In this document: positions 20,614-24,109 of the stretch, in pieces | Layout of the letters: every line of letters starts with the position of its first letter | Numbering within the stretch: position 1 is the stretch's first letter | DNA from: a virus | Length of the DNA stretch: 24,109 nucleotides | Virus record (IMG/VR): IMGVR_UViG_3300028388_000542 | Coordinates: 1-24,109 of that record | Reading direction: 5' to 3' (one strand) | The notes under the pieces: model-generated | The model's input: the letters and a program-made list of their open reading frames with translations, nothing else | Told to the model about the DNA's origin: nothing | Database searches by the model: none | Program-made: the position numbers and the translations under genes

Positions 20614-21784
20614 GCCATCCTGTAAGTTTATTCTTGCCGACGGTAAGGTATCTGGTTGGATCTGGTTCACTATCATCTATATCCCCTTGTTCGTGTTTAC
20701 CTATTCCAATTATTAAATCGCTTTCTGCGGCTTTACCAATTTTACTTCCTTCCATATCAAAAGGAGATAGGCGAGTGCTGCCCCGGGCTTCATTACTAGC
20801 CTGACTGACCCCAATAAGCGCAACGTCATACTTCTTACTTATTTCTCTAAGCCTTCGATACAGTTCACGAAGACGTTCATGACTACTGTTAAAGCTGCCA
20901 TTAAGGTTGATCTTATCTGCCTGGTCGATGATAACAACACCGGGCCTCACCCTATCGATCAGGGCTTGATACTGCTCAATATCCCACTCTTGCGTCTGAT
21001 ACATAATAAACTTATCAGATATCTTACTGAACTGTCGAACGGCTTCGTCCGGGTTTTTCATGATCTGATCTTTTGTCATACCACAATACGATTGATGGGC
21101 GCGAAGTTTTGTCCATGTACCCTTTTCTTCATTACCGAGATATAGGACGGTAGCGCCTTGCTCACAGAACCCACCAGGGCCACAAGAAATGCTTACCAAG
21201 AAAGCGGTTTTACCCGTCTCTGGGACAGCAAACACCACACCAAACTCACCACGACCAATGCCGTATACCCGGCGAGATAGTGTCTCGATGTTAAACTTAA
21301 ATCTGTTTTTATCGCTAACATCTTCAAGGATTAACGAAAGGTCATCGGTGACTGGCTCACCAAAATCATAATTGGTAAGGTCTTCTTCGTTTTGCTCGAT
21401 CAGCTTCCGGATCTTGTTGAGTGCGGTTGGGCTACCTTCACTAAAATCGACTGAAAGATTGGCGAGGCGTGTTCCGAGGTCACGTCGATATAGTTGCTGA
21501 ATTGCATCATCAGCCACGTCATGATTAATCGGTTCAGCTTGATCAATCATCCGAATAAGTTCGGCTGTATCTGTTATCTCAGCGTTAGTTGCGACAGGGT
21601 TCTGTGCCAACCATAGCGTTTCAAGTTCGGCAGCACTTAGATCATGCCCAAACTTATCATGTGCTTTTGCAAGAATTTTGAAGATCTGGTGAAAGTCTTG
21701 CCCGAATAAGCCGGGTGTTAGCTGGTGCTTAACCTCATTGAAGAAGTCATGACGCATCAGCGCCTTGATTATATTTTTGTCCAT
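20561..21784 (-). CDS. DnaB-like replicative helicase
   Basis: The 407-residue protein has an N-terminal helical domain (about 1-140) and a RecA-like DnaB C-terminal domain. Seen: Walker A AVPETGKT (about 186-193; the first Gly of GxxxxGKT is Ala), the catalytic-Glu strand TVLYLGNEE, Walker B VVIIDQADK (Asp287), GVSQASNEARG (motif 3-like), GSKIGKAAESDLIIGI, and GKNKLTGWHGT near the end. No zinc or TOPRIM domain is fused; primase is a separate gene just upstream, unlike T7 gp4. ATG 21,784 is chosen since AGGGA lies about eight bases upstream; an ATG at 21,814 lacks one. It would unwind DNA ahead of the family A polymerase. Confidence 0.92.
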   Translation of the reverse strand: MDKNIIKALMRHDFFNEVKHQLTPGLFGQDFHQIFKILAKAHDKFGHDLSAAELETLWLAQNPVATNAEITDTAELIRMIDQAEPINHDVADDAIQQLYRRDLGTRLANLSVDFSEGSPTALNKIRKLIEQNEEDLTNYDFGEPVTDDLSLILEDVSDKNRFKFNIETLSRRVYGIGRGEFGVVFAVPETGKTAFLVSISCGPGGFCEQGATVLYLGNEEKGTWTKLRAHQSYCGMTKDQIMKNPDEAVRQFSKISDKFIMYQTQEWDIEQYQALIDRVRPGVVIIDQADKINLNGSFNSSHERLRELYRRLREISKKYDVALIGVSQASNEARGSTRLSPFDMEGSKIGKAAESDLIIGIGKHEQGDIDDSEPDPTRYLTVGKNKLTGWHGTIICNIDAPISRYVA

Positions 21785-21835
21785 TTGTGGTTCCCTACAT
21801 TGTGTATGGAACATACCACTGACGTATGCGTTTGG

Positions 21836-22624
21836 CTAGCTGTTTTTTTGGTGGAGAATCTCGGAGATCATGCTAGCCCCGAAGTTCTTGAGATCATTAG
21901 GTAAAAATACAATTGTGGTTGGAACCAACGACCGCATCCGTTGCATTAACTTTAATCCGACAGTGTTGGCATCTTTGTCGAGGGCAATTGTTAAGTTGCT
22001 GAAGCGCATTAACTGTTGCTTTTGGAGCGGGCTTATGTTGGTGCCAAGCAAAGCCACGCCGGTCAATGTACCGGTAGCCGCAACCGCACAGGCGCTTGCT
22101 GCATCCTCCACGACAACAGCATGACTATGATTACCTACAGCAAGAATTCCGGATGTATCACCATATGACATCCACTTTGGTTTTGCATCCCCCAGGTGTC
22201 GGCCAACTGCCCCAAGCCCATCGTTCATGAAAAACATGACACGATTGTCCGCCGGGTTATATCGGATTCTGACTAAACCAGACTCGAAGGCCTTCATGCA
22301 ATTTGTACGGCATATGTAGTCTATAGCTACAGGGTGATTGCGCGGGTCTGACACGACCTCGGGTAACGGTCTAGTTCGCTTAATAACCGCATTTCGTTTT
22401 CCTGTAAGCTTGTCTTTTATTTCAGTGTGGCTGAAGCCGGAGCGAACAGCCCCTTTCGACCCACAACTTGCACGATAGCAATTCCAGATGGTAACCCCAT
22501 CACGCTTTGATATTGTGAACTTCTTAGTGCCACCACAGAAGGGGCAGTCTAGGGTCTTGCTCGACCCCTCTTCAATTTTGATTGTGTTGATGAAGTCACG
22601 CTGCTCACGAATTATTGGCTTCAT
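21836..22624 (-). CDS. DNA primase: zinc-binding and TOPRIM domains
   Basis: This 262-residue protein makes RNA primers. The N-terminal zinc finger is CPFCGG (Cys27, Cys30) and WNCYRASCG (Cys49, Cys54), as in T7 gp4-type primases. A TOPRIM domain follows: VVVEDAASACAVAATG (Glu173), then NLTIALDKDAN (Asp216, Asp218), the Glu and DxD metal ligands. There is no helicase domain, and the next gene supplies it. GAGAG is placed about four bases before the ATG. Its start overlaps the upstream oxygenase gene by 20 bases, and 51 bases separate it from the helicase start. That gap holds a short inverted repeat (GTATG-GAA-CATAC, 21,804-21,816) with no assigned function. Confidence 0.92.
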   Translation of the reverse strand: MKPIIREQRDFINTIKIEEGSSKTLDCPFCGGTKKFTISKRDGVTIWNCYRASCGSKGAVRSGFSHTEIKDKLTGKRNAVIKRTRPLPEVVSDPRNHPVAIDYICRTNCMKAFESGLVRIRYNPADNRVMFFMNDGLGAVGRHLGDAKPKWMSYGDTSGILAVGNHSHAVVVEDAASACAVAATGTLTGVALLGTNISPLQKQQLMRFSNLTIALDKDANTVGLKLMQRMRSLVPTTIVFLPNDLKNFGASMISEILHQKNS

Positions 22625-23240
22625 AATTCTCTCGCAACCACGCCTCTGTTCTTATAGCTGAATCATATTCGTCATCGTCCATTGTGCAAGGGGCTGGATC
22701 GTCTTGCAACATCTCAATGACGCTATCATATTCAAGCATTGTCGAAAGCGTCAGACTTATCCGTTTATCTGCCGGTTTGGTCAGGGGTCGAACACTATGT
22801 GTCTTTGTAACATCAAGCACATAAATGTCGCCTGTCTCAGCCACGAACGAAGCCTCGTCATCGACGTCTTTGAAGTTATACACGACCCCATCAGTCTGTG
22901 TATTTAATTGAAATGCGGGGGCATCTTCTTTAATATTATGAAATGTTGTAACGTAATTTCCCGCGTCAACATAAAAGTTAATTGCGGTGGCTGTGTTGCT
23001 GTCGGTATGAGGATTAACTCGGGCGTTAATTGACATCACACTGATGTTAAAAAGATGACTTACCTCGTCGGGGAGCAAATCGATAAGATCAAAGTATTTA
23101 TCGAGGTGCAGGGCCGATGGCTTGGAGTATTTAATGCCTTTGAACTCTAAGTTTTTTGTGTAGCCATATTTGATTATGTCATCTAACACCGCAGGGACAG
23201 GCGCACCAAGAATGCGGCGGTTAAGTTTCTTGAAGTACAT
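22605..23240 (-). CDS. Second 2OG-Fe(II)-type oxygenase (cupin/DSBH fold)
   Basis: The 211-residue protein has INARVNPHTDSNTATAINFYV (broken here after NFYV), giving an HxD motif (His78, Asp80), and GDIYVLDVTKTHSVRPL with a distal His148, followed by KRISLTLS with Arg160: the iron triad and 2OG-binding Arg arrangement of non-haem Fe(II) oxygenases. It is not closely similar to the 15,036-15,611 oxygenase; the spacing and surrounding residues look more like the aspartyl/asparaginyl hydroxylase or phage cupin-type groups. The acidic C-terminal 40 residues (DDPAPCTMDDDEYDSAIR) are outside the fold. AAGGAG is six bases before the ATG. The substrate is unknown; its place next to primase suggests a DNA-, nucleotide- or protein-modifying role in early infection. 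Confidence 0.7.
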   Translation of the reverse strand: MYFKKLNRRILGAPVPAVLDDIIKYGYTKNLEFKGIKYSKPSALHLDKYFDLIDLLPDEVSHLFNISVMSINARVNPHTDSNTATAINFYVDAGNYVTTFHNIKEDAPAFQLNTQTDGVVYNFKDVDDEASFVAETGDIYVLDVTKTHSVRPLTKPADKRISLTLSTMLEYDSVIEMLQDDPAPCTMDDDEYDSAIRTEAWLRENYEANNS

Positions 23241-23273
23241 GAATATCTCCTTCGTTAAATTGATCCTATATCG

Positions 23274-23585
23274 TCACCCAAAAACACCCAGTGACTTCCG
23301 GACATGATCTATCTTTTTCTCTCTAGTCCAGCCCTTGAGATAGTCATTTTCCCTGTCGAAGATCTCAAGCATCTCTTCTTCGGTACAGATCTTTTCATCT
23401 ATGACGGTCTCGCCTAGCCATTCCTGTGAGAACTCTTCCACCTTTTCAGCAATGACAGCATCGGTGGCCTTATCAATAAGACCTTGATCTGTGTCTGCTG
23501 AGAGTGCTTCCTCTGGTATCGCATAGCGAATTTTATGGGTGCTGATCGCTGTAAGCATCACATATCTTCTTGCCATTTGTTTCAT
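23274..23585 (-). CDS. Hypothetical protein of the early replication block
   Basis: The protein has 103 residues. The N-terminal strand block MARRYVMLTAISTHKIRYAI is the kind of opening seen in small conserved proteins of T7-like marine phages, as far as I recall, but no function is known. The rest is acidic and helical (EKVEEFSQEWLGE, CTEEEMLEIFDRENDYLKGW). The first ATG overlaps the upstream stop as ATGA. GGAG lies two bases before that ATG and 11 before the in-frame ATG at 23,576, so the product may start at either. Confidence 0.65.
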   Translation of the reverse strand: MKQMARRYVMLTAISTHKIRYAIPEEALSADTDQGLIDKATDAVIAEKVEEFSQEWLGETVIDEKICTEEEMLEIFDRENDYLKGWTREKKIDHVRKSLGVFG

Positions 23586-23905
23586 TGCTCCAATAATGAT
23601 AGCCAGTCTGTAGTGCTAGGTAGCACCTCAACATTATCGCCGTGGTGCTTTTCCAAACCTAAATAAACATCGGCAGTTAATGTCGATAGTCCATAGGAAT
23701 CTTTGTGGCACTTGTAGATAGACCCACTATGGCCGTGGAATAGGTAGTAGTCGCCGTCTTCTTCAACCTTGGTAATGCCGCTGTTGATGCGCCACGAGTC
23801 GCCGTCAAGGTATCCTCCATACCAACCAGCCAGAACGCGGTGGTGTGGATCGTCCCCCTTCACCTCAAAGACCACCCACTTGTCTGGATGGTATGTGTTG
23901 CTCAT
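23582..23905 (-). CDS. Hypothetical phage protein with conserved YHPDKW...GGYLDGDSW...SGS pattern
   Basis: This 107-residue beta-rich protein starts MSNTYHPDKWVVFEV, followed by HRVLAGWYGGYLDGDSWRIN and YYLFHGHSGSIYKCHKDSYG. I associate this pattern with a widespread phage/marine metagenome family of unknown function, from memory. It has no signal peptide or membrane segment. The start overlaps the upstream gene's stop by four bases (ATGA), and the 3' end overlaps the next gene the same way, so three genes form a tightly coupled run. Confidence 0.7.
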   Translation of the reverse strand: MSNTYHPDKWVVFEVKGDDPHHRVLAGWYGGYLDGDSWRINSGITKVEEDGDYYLFHGHSGSIYKCHKDSYGLSTLTADVYLGLEKHHGDNVEVLPSTTDWLSLLEQ

Positions 23906-24109
23906 GCTTCCTCACATATAGCATTATGGATTGCCATATAACCACAATCCATACCACGCCCATACATACTTGCATCAAAGCCAAACACATCGTACAGTGC
24001 ATAGCGATATGATCCTTTGTCCTCCAACTCTGCTTTGTGAATACGTTTCACAACAGCATAGAAGGCATCTTCACGTTCTTCTTGCGTAAGGTTATTCCAC
24101 CAATCATCT
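23902..24109 (-). CDS. Hypothetical protein, 5' end outside the window
   Basis: The last 68 codons are visible: DDWWNNLTQEEREDAFYAVV, then KRIHKAELEDKGSYRYALYD, VFGFDASMYGRGMD and a Cys-containing end (CGYMAIHNAICEEA). The frame is open to the window edge and ends in TGA overlapping the next ATG (23,902-23,905). The sequence is helical, with Trp/Tyr-rich positions, and I recognise no family. The coupling with the next gene and clean composition support a real gene. Confidence 0.7.
   Translation of the reverse strand, partial: DDWWNNLTQEEREDAFYAVVKRIHKAELEDKGSYRYALYDVFGFDASMYGRGMDCGYMAIHNAICEEA

Noticed and set aside
21804-21816. Inverted repeat GTATG-GAA-CATAC between primase and helicase
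   Set aside because: Only five base pairs with no T run or promoter elements; too weak to call an operator or terminator.

Overview
The window is part of the genome of a lytic marine podovirus, probably infecting an alphaproteobacterium. There are no chromosomal housekeeping genes, rRNA or tRNA genes, integrase or insertion sequences. The genes are packed end to end, many with 1-20 base overlaps. The strongest pointer to a phage group is the family A DNA polymerase, which carries a DnaJ-type double CxxCxGxG zinc domain between its exonuclease and polymerase parts. From memory, this is a hallmark of the SAR116 phage HMO-2011 and its relatives; I could not run a search to confirm it.

Layout: two convergent gene blocks meet at about 12.6 kb. 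The plus-strand block (1-12,563) is late and structural. It holds a promoter, a HlyC-like lysine acyltransferase, a coiled-coil fibre-like protein with 11-residue repeats, a lysis cassette (XhlA-like membrane protein, GH24 lysozyme with a C-terminal membrane segment, i-spanin with a partly nested o-spanin lipoprotein), and a run of virion proteins. The virion run includes an M23-peptidase-bearing protein interrupted by a frame change near 7,617-7,634 and a 1217-residue protein that looks like a large internal/ejection protein. The block ends at a strong intrinsic terminator (about 12,661-12,697) that lies inside the 3' end of the last minus-strand gene.

The minus-strand block (24,109 down to 12,650) is replication and nucleotide metabolism. 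In order of transcription it holds three unknown small genes, a DSBH (2OG-Fe(II)-type) oxygenase, a zinc/TOPRIM primase, a DnaB-like helicase, DNA polymerase, an acidic-tailed protein in the SSB position, a Cas4-like Fe-S nuclease, a T7 gp3-like Holliday junction endonuclease, an unknown gene, a DUF3310 protein, a second 2OG-Fe(II) oxygenase, a monomeric class II (cobalamin-dependent) ribonucleotide reductase, a 57-residue ribosome-modulation-factor-like protein and a last unknown gene. It ends at its own terminator (about 12,567-12,612).

How the genes fit together: primase, helicase, polymerase, SSB-like protein and nucleases form a replication and host-DNA-recycling set, with the reductase supplying dNTPs. 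A sigma70-like promoter upstream of the SSB-like gene may boost the distal part of the block. The most unusual elements are the acyltransferase coupled to the fibre gene, the phage RMF-like protein, the two different 2OG oxygenases, and two places where the reading frame appears to slip (about 5,177-5,190 and 7,617-7,634). No stretch longer than 300 bases lacks a gene.
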